A stretch of 64,000 bases of DNA from Orychophragmus violaceus (lineage: Eukaryota; Streptophyta; Magnoliopsida; Brassicales; Brassicaceae). Within the stretch, counting starts at the first letter, position 1; every line of letters begins with the position of its first letter. The notes below the pieces were generated by a model, which saw nothing but the letters and a program-made list of their open reading frames with translations, searched no databases and had not been told where the DNA came from. Shown piece by piece: positions 23,378 through 32,990 of the stretch. The stretch lies in assembly GCA_030180135.1 (NCBI GenBank), contig CM058232.1, positions 78,411,001 through 78,475,000 on the forward strand, given 5' to 3'. The position numbers were made by a program, and so were the translations under genes.

Positions 23378-23769
23378 CACTACAAGAAAAATGGGCATTA
23401 GTAGCACACTGAAAACGCTACCATAGGGTTTTAGTAGCGTTTTCATAAACGCTATGTCAGCCGCAACTATAATAGACCCCCCTCTACCATAGCGTTTTTT
23501 TTAATGCTAACTTCATAAGGTCTGTCTTCATAAAGTAAACCACAATCGGTATGATTCTTACTCTGGACGATTCTCAATCTTTCTCAGGACATGGTTGCTC
23601 TTTTTGGCCTCTCAGAAGCTGCTGCATCTTCACCTTCCTGTAGTCGACATGAAGTACTATCTAAAACTCGTTCATAGTTTCCAAGGTCCAAGTCCATCTA
23701 AATATGCAGCCAGTGAGATGCACAATGCATCAGTTTGAGGAAGAAATATAACTATAACAGCAAATGAAG

Positions 23770-24060
23770 AAGAAGGACAGTGTAATACCTAAAATCTGTT
23801 GATGGATCTTTTCCTTGCCAACCCATTCTTTCCACTGCTCAGATATGCTACATCAATACGGTTCTGCAAACTCTGCAAGGCTTCCTTCAAGCGCAAGAGC
23901 ATGAGCATCCTTGTAAAAAGAAAGGGACATGAATGAAGTAAAACTAGTTTTCTATCTTACCTCTGTTGCATTTCTAGCTTTATTCTGCGACATGTTTAGA
24001 GACCCTTCTATAAGCTGAGACCTGTCGGGTAAAATCTCATCATATGCTTCCTCTCTTGCC
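23770..24060 (-). pseudogene. captured exons of unassigned gene in element E
   Basis: On the minus strand an exon (24060-23961) bounded by AG and GT reads REEAYDEILPDRSQLIEGSL and on through MSQNKARNATE. A further stretch (about 23910-23790) reads KEALQSLQNRIDVAYL in one frame. I cannot place these in FRIENDLY with confidence; they may come from it or from a third gene. Confidence 0.5.
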
Positions 24061-24162
24061 TGAAGATGCATAGAAGACACACCAATCAACAAATCAAAGA
24101 TAGTATTAGAACCATGGAGAGATAACACAAATAAAGATGAAGAAAGATGGAGCTACAAGAAC

Positions 24163-24625
24163 CTTCTTTTGATTTTTGGAATGCAAGCTGTTGGCGTTAG
24201 CTTATCCCCCAGCAGCTTAATAGTTTCCAAAGAAACAATTGAGGAAATGTGAGACTGCTGCTCCAATATCGTGATCCTCTATATCTCTTAGAATGTCCTG
24301 CATAACCATGTAAAATTTTTTAATACAAATGGACAAATAATTAATTCTTCAAACTTGATAAACAAAGTTGCAGGGAACGCAAATATTACCTTCAGAATGT
24401 GCTTTGCGGATCTGAATGCAATCTCATTCAAACAAAGATCCCACAAATGAGGCAAATGCCTCACTCTATTAGCAACCTGGTCATGTACAGCCGATGTTAA
24501 TACATTCAAAGCAAGAAGATAGCTAATAAAATGATGACGACAGGAGATGAACTTACTCTTCCAATGTAACGGATATTAACACCATGAGCATGGAGTGCTT
24601 CAGTTAAAGTCTGACCATCCAAAGT
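24163..24625 (-). pseudogene. FMT: captured FRIENDLY/FMT (CLU mitochondrial clustering protein) fragment
   Basis: Three minus-strand exons with introns are visible. The first (ending about 24555) encodes DGQTLTEALHAHGVNIRYIG. The second (24476-24390) begins VANRVRHLPHLWDLCLNE and ends SAKHILK. The third (24297-24163) begins DILRDIEDHDIGAAVSHFLN. This is part of the CLU region of FRIENDLY (At3g52140), which controls mitochondrial distribution. Two in-frame TAA codons interrupt the third exon, at NY-stop-AAGG and four residues on. It covers only a small internal part of a protein of about 1400 residues. The first exon is joined directly to a BSK exon with no intron between, making a chimeric exon. 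Confidence 0.85.
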
Positions 24626-24987
24626 GGTCTAGATTTCTTCCTTTGGAGAAGCAGTTCCATTGTGGAATCCTCATTAAGACATATGATGGAACCTGTAGAA
24701 AGAAAAGATAGATACACGCAATAAGAAGAAAAAAGAGTCACGATACTTGAATAGTTGATACTTGTAAAAGAGAGGTGATTTAGTGAAAGCGCATACCTCA
24801 GTTTCCTTCTAAAGAAGAGCGAGTGAGGCCACAAGAGATTTCACGTTCGGCCTTTATCGCGCTTCATACTGCAAACAACCAGAAGCCAAGCGAACCAAAT
24901 TTGTTCCATCATCGTTTGAGAAATGACCATCGAGACACGAGTCCATTAACATCAGGAAATTCTTCCCATGAATCAGATCAAGCGCCT
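24626..24987 (-). pseudogene. BSK: captured brassinosteroid-signaling kinase (BSK) fragment
   Basis: A minus-strand exon (24987 to about 24795) encodes ALDLIHGKNFLMLMDSCLDG, HFSNDDGTNLVRLASGCLQY and EAR-stop-RPNVKSLVASLALL-stop-KETE. After an intron comes VPSYVLMRIPQ. This is the end of the BSK pseudokinase domain leading to the TPR region. BSKs are myristoylated substrates of the BRI1 receptor. Glu and Gln codons have become stops at two sites. Kinase N-lobe and TPR repeats are absent. The last exon runs straight into FRIENDLY sequence at about 24625, so both were joined by a capture or rearrangement event. Confidence 0.85.
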
Positions 24988-25970
24988 GCAGAACAATGAT
25001 GAAGCATATCAAATCAAGAATTTTTTCCCAAGAGAAGTTGACCAAACAACACATAAACAAATCTGAAACAAATCTGGTAAGTGAAAGGATTGAAGAAGCT
25101 ACCAGAAAACCAGCCGACGGTTTGAGATTTTGTGGAACATCGAGCTGAGAAGAGGAAGCATCAGTAGATGAAGCAGAGATCTTCTTCGTGTTCTTCTTCA
25201 ACTAGGCGAGCAAGGTTTTCGAGTCACTGTAGGAGACGCCTAATTTGCAGAGGAGAAAGAAAGCGAGAGTCAATCTCAATCAGAAAAATCGAACAAACCG
25301 TCTGCGTAAACGGAATATGAATAGGTACAAGTGACTCGAATACAAAGCTGGAACCCTAAGAAGACCCCGAGATCTTTCACAGCCATGTCTTGTAGTCTCC
25401 ATGGCTTACGAGACCATTGGGCAAGAGAGAGAGATGCATCGGAGGTGCGGATGTAGGAGACGAGAAGCGACGTGGGCCGAGATTTGGGAGGAGGTGTCAC
25501 AACTCAGACGAGGAGAGCCGGAAAAAGAGAGAGTAGTGGCAGATCTATAAACCAACCGGCGAAAACTAGAACAAGAGAGACGAAGAAGAAGAGTCTGCGA
25601 CGAGATTAGGGTTCCCGAGTTTCGACAATGAACAAGGCTAATCCATACTCTTTCTTCGATTGGAATGGAGAGGAAAGAAACGAAATCCCAAACAGAACAA
25701 GAAGATGGAGGATGAAGATACCGATTCAAGGGAATGGAGAAGAAGATAGATTATTGTGAAAAAAAGAGAGAATGATTTTTTTTTTTTAATTCCGAAGAGA
25801 AAATGAGTTAGTCTAAAAAAATTATACTAGTTCTACCGAAACTAAAAAATTTGGTGCCAAAGAATTTTTTCACTAAGTGTTTTGGCGCTTACATGTTGCA
25901 GATGTGGAAATTTGGCCAAAAAGCAGGTTTTTCTCGAATTTTTCCTTCCCCTTAATGAAATCCTTTCATA
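24988..25970 (-). other. CACTA E interior, unassigned leader-like part
   Basis: Frames to 115 residues exist on the minus strand (25201-24854; 25729-25406) but only the BSK part is recognisable. The rest is purine-rich on the plus strand with GAAGAAG and GAGAGA runs, like a plant 5' leader. An A/T run lies at 25774-25788. It could be the 5' end of the chimeric transcript. Confidence 0.4.
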
Positions 25971-26084
25971 GCGCAAATATAATGCTACGATAGAGTTGGA
26001 ATCTGATTTTGGCACTTTTGGCAACAGTTAGTGAATTAGTGATACAAGGACAGGCTACCAATGCCCATATTTCTTGTAATGCCA

Positions 26085-26640
26085 GTACATGTTTCGTAGA
26101 AAGAGAGAGCAAAAAGATCAATAAGGATCAGACTGAGCTAGCCAAGTAATAAAAACTAGCTCAACAAGTAATACAAGAAAAAAAAGGGAAAAAGAAAGAT
26201 TTGCTCTCTCATACAGGATAAAGGTTGAAAACAGGCAAGACAAGATAAATGAATAGGAGTGTGAAAGCTAGCCATGGAAATGGAGATGGCCAAATGCATG
26301 AATCAAGAAGAGCTGAGAGTACATTCTAGTACAAGCACTGTGTCAAAAGGTACAAAAGAACTCTAAAAAGCTTGTAAACACTATTTCAAAGCCAGTTGAG
26401 TCTTGTGAAAATAGTGATCATCATAATCTGTGAGAATTCCCATTTTAAACTCTAGAATTAGCAGTGGATGCGGTTGAATCGGTAGGTGTTAGACTACTAT
26501 ATCTTGTGAAAGAATGATATGGTCTGCTGCAGTAAACCAGTGGGTACAAGAAATCAATTTCGAATGAACCGGGACGGTCCGAGACTAAACAAGAGAGGCG
26601 CTAGAAAACAAAAGATGGGAGATTAAAGAGTCATATGTTC
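26085..26640 (+). other. Sirevirus A spacer between pol and env-like ORF
   Basis: Purine-rich non-coding sequence. In Sireviruses the env-like ORF lies beyond such a spacer and is thought to be expressed from a spliced or separate RNA; no splice site is proven here. Confidence 0.55.
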
Positions 26641-28330
26641 GCGGCAAAAGGTATTACTCACTTCTTGTTTTTCTCGAAAAAATCCTAAGAAGAGACTAAG
26701 AGTGCGATTCAACCAAGCCACCATGAGCTCCGAGAAGATCAATCCAGCTCAAATCGGGTCCCAAATTGAACATGCAACCAAGAATGGAGCTCAATCAACT
26801 CAAATTGCAACTCATGAGAAGTTCAATCCGCTTGCAATTATCGTGTACAAGGAATGGAACCTCCTCAACGAAAGCAAAGCTACGACTGAAATCCGTGAAG
26901 CAACTGAGCAAGAAAGGATATCAACGGAAGTTGGAGCCACTAGAATCGAAACCGAAGCAACTGAGCAAGAAAGGACCACAACGGAAGTTGGAGCCGCTGG
27001 AATCGAAACCGGAGCAACTATCGAAGAACTTGGGTCGATAGCGGACTATGCTCAGAAGACTCATGAGATTGTTTCAAAGAAAGAGAAGAGGATCAATCCT
27101 TCTAGATCTACAAAATCGAAGAGCAAAAAGAAGTCGAAAAAGAGCGATCTGACAGCAGTTGAAGAATCAAAGAACAAAAAGAAGGAAAAGGCCATCGAAA
27201 TCTGATGAAGAAACAGAATCTGATGGATATGAGTCTGCCACTAGAATCTCGGTCCATGAACAGTCGAAGAGAGCAACACGACTGCAGTCAATGAAGAAGA
27301 AGCAAGAACCAGAGAAGAAAGATTCCAAAGTGAAGACATCTTTTGGGAGACCAATGCTAGCCAAGAAGCCAAAGATATCTTCGATCCTTGGATAAAGAAA
27401 GGTACAAACTTTTTCAAACTCGTGGAATCCTGCCTGAGAGATTGGTAGATATGGAAGAAGAGGATGAATGGGGATATCTTGAACTGATTAAGGATGGGAA
27501 TCTGGTAACAACTGTGACCGGACTAGATGGGTACATCAAAGAGCATATCAGTGAGTTCTACGCTGGTTTGCCAAGTGTAAAAATTGAAGACTCTGTTGAA
27601 AAGGTGAAGTTTGGTTCAGGGGATTCGTGCATAAGCTTTCTCCAGCTGCAATTAACGAATCCTTGGGTCTTGAAGAGCTGAATGATGAAGAGGTTCAGGC
27701 TGATACTGAGGCTGAATCTGAGAGCATGGAAACAATAGCTATGTTTCTCAGTGATGGAAAGAAAGGATGGGAAGAGCTCACTGCCACAGGTCTTCCACCT
27801 TGCTACGCAGCATTGAGTGTTCTTATGGCCTATAACTGGATCCCAACTACTCATAAGCATCATCTGTCTGAACAAAGAGCAAGGCTACTCTACAAGACAG
27901 CTCGAGGAATCAAAACTGATGTTGGAAAGATGATCTTTAAGCAAATCTTGTCTCTAGGAGGGTGAAAGAGTCCGAGTCTCGTTTGCTGGTATTTCCGAGG
28001 ATAATCACTGGTCTCATGAAGGTTCAACATGCCACTGCCTTGCTCAGAGGAGAAAAGGTGATTGCTCCAGTCTTCTACAAGAAGGACTCACGATCTGGGA
28101 AAGCGTTCATCAAAACTGAGGAGGCTAAGCCTGTCAAGAAAAAAGAGGTTGTCAGGGCTAGTCCAAAGAAATATGCACCACTTCGAGCCAGCTCCAGTGC
28201 ATCAGCTCCACGATTCTCGACTCAAACAATGCAGGAGATAGTGAATCTTGGGTCAGTTCGTGTACCAGTTGGAAACTTTAGCCCTCGTGCAGCTAGAGAA
28301 GCAGTTGAAGACACTGCCAAAGCGCTCTAG
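26641..28330 (+). pseudogene. Sirevirus A env-like ORF, broken into five frames
   Basis: Successive frames at 26702-27205, 27159-27395, 27388-27681, 27627-27965 and 27962-28330 read as one decayed protein. They give an N-terminal region with tandem repeats (TEQERISTEVGATRIETEA and TEQERTTTEVGAAGIETGA), a Lys/Ser-rich basic stretch (KSKSKKKSKKS), a central domain (GILPERLVDMEEEDEWGYLE; MAYNWIPTTHKHHLSEQRAR) and a Ser/Ala-rich tail. The middle looks like the plant-transposon protein domain found downstream of pol in Endovir/Sirevirus elements. I see no signal peptide or convincing membrane helix, so env is only a positional name. Function unknown. Confidence 0.75.
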
Positions 28331-28450
28331 ACCTTCTCAGAGGTGATTCAGCGTCTTCTCAGAGCCATGCAAGGTAAGAATCTCTCTCCGAAATACGCTT
28401 TTTAGCTACTAACCATATGTTTTGTTTTTAACATTGTGTGCTCCCAAGCA

Positions 28451-28804
28451 GGGGGAGATGAGGATAGTGGCTAAGTTATGAGCACAGGATTATGGGGGAG
28501 TGAAGCCGATTTAACTTAAGTTTGTTTTTGGATGTTTTTTTAAATCGGTTCACTTAGAAACAAGTCTAGGATTCTGGGGGAGTTGTTTTTTTTTTGTAGG
28601 AATCCAATTATGTTATCTCGGTTATGCTTCGGATTACAAAAACTCTCTTGTTGAAAACTCACGTTTGTGTTCATGAAACAAGTATTTGAGATTTGAGAAA
28701 TCTAATTCAAAATACATATGTTCAGAATGCGACTTGTTCTTTGTGTAGAAACCTTATTTCTTTGCAGTTACTTGAGAGACACACAATCCTAAAAAGGGGG
28801 AGAT
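28451..28804 (+). promoter_or_regulatory. Sirevirus A multiple polypurine tracts
   Basis: GGGGGAG boxes occur at 28451-28457, 28494-28500, 28576-28582 and, against the LTR, AAAAAGGGGGAGAT at 28791-28804. Only the last adjoins the LTR and should prime plus-strand synthesis. Repeated upstream boxes are a described Sirevirus feature. Confidence 0.85.
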
Positions 28805-29339
28805 TGAAGGTGCAGCTGAGTCACTTCATGTATCAGTCAAGGAGTAGCTCAAGAAGTGATACACACAAGCAACGTGTGGAACGCATTATGAGGACTTGGC
28901 GAATTGACTTAATCGAGAGCTGGAGCTGAGGTGGACAATCCAAGAAGTATGGCTGAGCTGGACATGCATCTTGGAGAGTATCTAGACGATATCTAATAAA
29001 GAATAAAAGAGATTCCTAAATCTTAAGGTAGTTAAGGTAGTTAGGATTCTTGTGATTATCTCTAAGAAGATAAGGTTTATCTTCTTGAGGGTTTTGAGCT
29101 AACTAGGTTAGCGATCCTATCTTCTATAAATAGGAGATCTTGCGCCGTGTATAGGGCAAGTGTTTTGAGAGAAAAGAATTTGTGAGAGCTCAAGTGATCA
29201 CGTATAGATCATTGAGAGATTAGATTGAATATGTGTTCTTGTAAGTCACAAAGGTCAATCTAATAAACACAAGTTTTTCAGAGAGATCGTTGGAGTTAAA
29301 TAGCCTTTACTTTGAAAAACACATAGCCTTACACTTTCA
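28805..29339 (+). repeat. Sirevirus A 3' LTR
   Basis: 535 bases, matching 3715-4249 with scattered substitutions (for example TATAAATAGG preceded by CTTC, not CTTG). Followed by TSD TTATT at 29340-29344. Confidence 0.93.
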
Positions 29340-30809
29340 TTATTTACTTCAACCTTGGCTCAATTAGTGGCTACCTCAGTGGTATCTTTTTATTAACCGG
29401 CCGTTTCATCTCCTTCTCATTCATAGATAACCATGGCGAGAGTGTTATCTTCGATTTCTTGCTCACTCAGCTCAGTGAGAGCCACTTTTCAGTTGCATGT
29501 GTCTCGGGAGATGTACATTCAACAGATCCCTCAAATCATTCTGCCATAGTTGTGGACATGAATACTTTTGAGCTGGATCACGATTGCTCTAGTTTCTCTC
29601 TCTTTTGCTTCTTTCTCGGCTTAGTAGAGTTGAGAGGAAGATTTGAATGAATCTTCCTTTTGCCGCGAACAAATACTTGAGCATTCTGAAATTTTGGTTT
29701 TTTGTCTTTTACTGCCAAACTTGAATTATAACCAAACCGATCTTGAGATTTCTGAACCGCCCTTGTTTTACTGCAACATACCATTTTTTCCCACGTAAAT
29801 CCTTAGTACAACTCTTAGATTAAGCTTGATGCAACCACATTTATTTTTCAGATTGATGCAAATCCCACATCACCTGAGATAGCTGGCTCTTAAAATATAA
29901 TCCAGACTTTCATGTGTCAGTATTAGTTGTACCTACTTGATGATTTCATGAGCTGGCACAGTAGCCGACACAGTAGTTGTATCATAATGTATACTCAACT
30001 TGTTTTGATTCACATAATTTGGCTATATTGATTTGAATGGATGGCTTTCACACCATCATGCCTTTATTCTACCCTTAACTAGTTTTCAACCTTTATCATA
30101 GGAGAGAGAGAGCTGTTGAATCCTTCTTTCTTTTTCTTGTACCATTTTCTTTATATGCACACTCTTGTTTTCTTTTTATTTATTTATTTTTTCTCTTCTG
30201 AACCAATGAGTTATCTTTATCACTTGACTTCTCAAAATTATAACTCATGACTAATACTTCTCTAGCATTTTAGCTCTCTATTTTCTATGAAACATATATT
30301 GGTTTCCAGGCTAGACGGCATGGTAGACAGCGCTTTTCCACTTCATCTTTTTGATTCCAAACAAAATTTGAACTTAATATAGACCATGCATCATTACATG
30401 CGTCAACCCTGCACACCTTCACAAATCATCATATTTCACAAATACGAATTGCATTTCTTAAGGTGACAAAACGGTCAAAATCAAGAGGTTTTGTGAAAAA
30501 GTCAGCTAGTTAAGACTCAATGACAATGTGTTCTATCACTATTTGTTTCTCCTTCACAAATTCAAGAATGAAGTGGTGCCTTATATCAATGTGGTTTGTT
30601 CTGGAGTGCTGCACCGGATTTTTTGAAATGGTTATCGCACTTTTGTTGTCACAAGGAGCCAAGAGCACTCCTGAATCCATCCCATAGTAAGCTTACATTT
30701 GTTTTATCCGGAGAAGTTGTGAGAAGGAGCTTCCCATAGCTATGTATCCAGCCTCTGCTGTAAATAGTGACACATATAATTCTTCTTGCAAGAGTCCGTT
30801 TAAAAAGGT
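29340..30809 (-). pseudogene. Sirevirus S remnant: RT-RNase H fusion scar, spacer and env-like start
   Basis: On the minus strand from 30809: RT residues FLNGLLQEELYV run directly and in frame into RNase H residues SLFTAEAGYIAMGSSFSQLL. The roughly 800 bases between these motifs in element A are missing. RNase H continues (GVLLAPCDNKSAITISKNPV, about 30700-30600) and decays by 30440. A non-coding spacer follows. The env-like start lies near 29780-29580 (VRGKRKIHSNLPLNSTKPRK in one frame), matching A around 26640, and continues at 3714-3155. Element D cuts S at 30810. S is the oldest layer here. Confidence 0.8.
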
Positions 30810-31991
30810 GATATATCATCGTTTTAGGTGTTTTAAGTCATGATATAAGTATATATTTGAGTCTTTTGTAGTGTCATTTGAGTCTTTTCAGGTGTTTTAT
30901 AGGTTTGGACACATTTGGAGGACTTTGGAAGATTATGGAGCTTTATGGGCAAAGATTAGAGCTGAAGCCGTGATGACAGAGATGAGTGTGTCCGTTCGAC
31001 CTGAGCATCGACCGACACATCATGTGCATCGGTCGACGCAGCCTTCAATCAGACAATTCGCCAGCGATTAAATGAAGTTTAGATGATTTTCAAAATTGGC
31101 CTAGAAGTTTTATTATATACACAGAAGACCCAAAGCGTGTTTAGCACTTAATATTAATGAGTTTTATTCTTGTTACAACTTTCATACTTTTTGGCTAGAG
31201 AGAGTTTAGAGCTTTGGGGCTGATCAGAACCTTGTACTTGTTTTGGAGAAGATTTTAAACCCCTTTTCTATTCTCTTACTCTTTTTAATGCAATATATTT
31301 CATCCATGTTGCTTGTTTTATTCAATATGTCTGAGTAGATTCATAGTTAGGTTTAGGGATTCTCATAGGGTTTTCATGGCATGTTAGGTTGATTTAATCA
31401 ATTAAGGAATTCACAACCTGTTAGTTTTTCAATCTGAATTATTCTTAAAGCTAGTCCTAACCTGATCAATTGGAATCTAGATTTTAGGTTTTTAAATTGA
31501 CACGAAAGTGTAATTTAGAATCTGATTTATTTAGGTTGAGCATATTAGATATCCGCAAAGAAATTTGTTTTAGCTAATTTGTGAACAAATCGAACATGCA
31601 CTTAAGGCTAGTTTAATATGTAGGAATTGCAAAGAAATTTGGATTTCTAGGATTTAAACTTAGTAAATTTCGCAACGAAAGTTGGTCTATTTTACATATG
31701 TGTTTAAGTTCTAAAACGGTGCTTAATTCGATCCTGACTGATAATTAATCTGCATGACCTGATTTCCTGAGAACTCCCTTGACCTGACACCTTTTAGTAT
31801 TAATAACAACTCGTCTGCTATTTACTTTCTGCTACTGATTTATTTGCTTTTGATTGCTTGCTGCTTAGCTTAACTCAACACTTTATAATCTAACGTAAGA
31901 ACTCTTGCGTCTCTGTGGTTCGACCCCTATATACTACATTTTTTTGTGCACTTGCAGTGTAACTTAGGGGTATTAAACTCTGAGAATATCA
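30810..31991 (+). repeat. Element D 5' LTR
   Basis: 1182 bases. Paired palindromes at 31005-31040 have centres 21 bases apart. Clearly diverged from the LTRs of C and F. Confidence 0.88.
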
Positions 31992-31997
31992 AGTTTT

Positions 31998-32016
31998 TGG
32001 CGCCGTTGCCGGGGAC
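31998..32016 (+). other. primer-binding site of element D, tRNA-Asp type
   Basis: TGGCGCCGTTGCCGGGGAC, six bases after the LTR. Confidence 0.92.
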
Positions 32017-32133
32017 TCTTTTGAGTCTTCGATATATTTAAGTTTAGAGTTTATACTAGGCTTTCGTTTTTAGTTACTAATTTTTCCTTTTTGTTTTGTC
32101 TATTGCGTGTTCAGGTTTGTGTGAAGAACATTT

Positions 32134-32194
32134 GCATCGACCGACACTCTATGAGAATCGATCGACGCACTCATGACTCGCAACGATCGATGCA
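32134..32194. repeat. palindrome cluster in element D leader
   Basis: Centres at 32140.5 (CGACCG), 32161.5 (CGATCG) and 32186.5 (CGATCG). The first pair is exactly 21 bases apart. Confidence 0.82.
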
Positions 32195-32217
32195 TCTGCC
32201 GCGAATCAGACAGTGTA

Positions 32218-32441
32218 TGCCAAATCATGCACTAAAAATCAATCCGGACAAAGAGCTCGTTTTTCTTGAGAATCAGGCACTTGCACGGTTAGAGAGAACA
32301 AACAGTAAAGCGCAGAAGCCAGTGAGAATGTTGAATCCTAATGTTGTGATGTTGGTTCGGGATGACGCTGGTGTTCTTAGGGATCTAGAGAACAATGCTT
32401 ACAACAACCAGGGCCAGAGACTTGATCCGGGTAACACTTAA
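32218..32441 (+). pseudogene. Element D gag N-terminus, truncated
   Basis: The frame contains ALARLERTNSKAQK and VVMLVRDDAGVLRDLENNAY, which parallels the N-terminal gag region of elements C (LVRDAQGTLRDQDNN) and F (LIRGENGVLRDQEG). It stops within the adjoining repeat. The capsid is missing. Confidence 0.8.
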
Positions 32442-32990
32442 GACAATGAAATACTGAAATAAACTAAACACTTAATTATTATCAAGAATAACGTAAACTT
32501 GATTATTAATTTTACTATTTAACACATATCGGACAATTTGACCAACATAGAAGGAGTAACCATAAACCCAAAACCTTAAATACTAAACCCTAAACACTAA
32601 ATACTAAACCTCAAATTATTATGTAATATTGTAATAATATTGAGTGTTGTATAATATAATTAATGTATGTATTATATGTGTTTGTGTGAAGTTTTAGAAT
32701 TGCATTAATTAATAATTTTTGTCAATATCAAGGACTATAATTGCAAATAACCTTATACCCTAAACCCTAAACCTAAACATTAAAACGTAAACCCTAAATA
32801 CTAAACCCTAAATACTAAACCTTAAACCTTAAATACTAAATCCTATATATACCCTAAACTATAAACCAAACATTAAACCATAAACCCTAAATACTAAACC
32901 CAACACCCTAAACTCTAAACCCTAGACGAAAATTAAGAAGACAAGAAGAATATTAAATGTTAATCACAACCGATATTATTAAATTTCCTT
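32430..32990 (+). repeat. long inverted repeat, left arm, with telomere-like CCCTAAA runs
   Basis: Begins GGTAACACTTAAGACAATG and is the reverse complement, with gaps, of 43136-43897. It contains degenerate AAACCCTAAATACTAAACC arrays at 32570-32620 and 32755-32935 and an AT-rich core. The long terminal inverted repeats suggest a MULE-like DNA element, but no clear 9-base target duplication is visible. Confidence 0.75.

Larger units (their letters stand above)
23378..26081. mobile_element. Pack-CACTA element E, complete, inserted in Sirevirus A
   Basis: Left terminus CACTACAAGAAAAATGGGC (23378-23396) and right terminus GCCCATATTTCTTGTAATG (26063-26081) are 19-base imperfect inverted repeats. 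They are flanked by the 3-base duplication CCA (23375-23377, 26082-26084), diagnostic of CACTA. Subterminal AACGCTA-type repeats lie at about 23400-23510 and 25960-26000. No transposase is present. The 2.7-kb interior holds at least two host gene fragments with introns on the minus strand. Non-autonomous. Confidence 0.93.
3715..29339 (+). mobile_element. Sirevirus A (Ty1/copia, Endovir-like), complete but split by three insertions
   Basis: Two 535-base LTRs (3715-4249 and 28805-29339) start TG and end CA and are flanked by the identical 5-base duplication TTATT (3710-3714 and 29340-29344). In order it has a tRNA-iMet primer site, gag, protease, integrase, reverse transcriptase and RNase H (Copia order), an env-like ORF, several purine-rich GGGGGAG boxes and the 3' LTR. 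The env-like ORF plus repeated polypurine boxes are the hallmarks described for Sireviruses; Endovir1 is the Arabidopsis member. Guests at 4553-11946, 12772-19340 and 23378-26081 have their own TSDs. Without them the element is about 8.9 kb. Coding parts carry several stops and frameshifts, so this copy is defective. Confidence 0.93.
30810..32429 (+). mobile_element. Element D: Athila-like element, 5' LTR, leader and gag start only
   Basis: Plus-strand LTR 30810-31991 (starts TGATATATCAT, ends GAGAATATCA), tRNA-Asp primer site at 31998-32016, leader, and a gag start to about 32429. There the sequence changes abruptly into the left inverted repeat. The rest of the element and its 3' LTR are missing. 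Same family as C, F and solo LTR G. Confidence 0.88.

Noticed and set aside
32570..32935. True telomere or subtelomere
   Set aside because: CCCTAAA units are degenerate, short and mixed with AAATACTAAACC. They recur inverted at 43.1-43.9 kb, so they belong to the inverted repeats.
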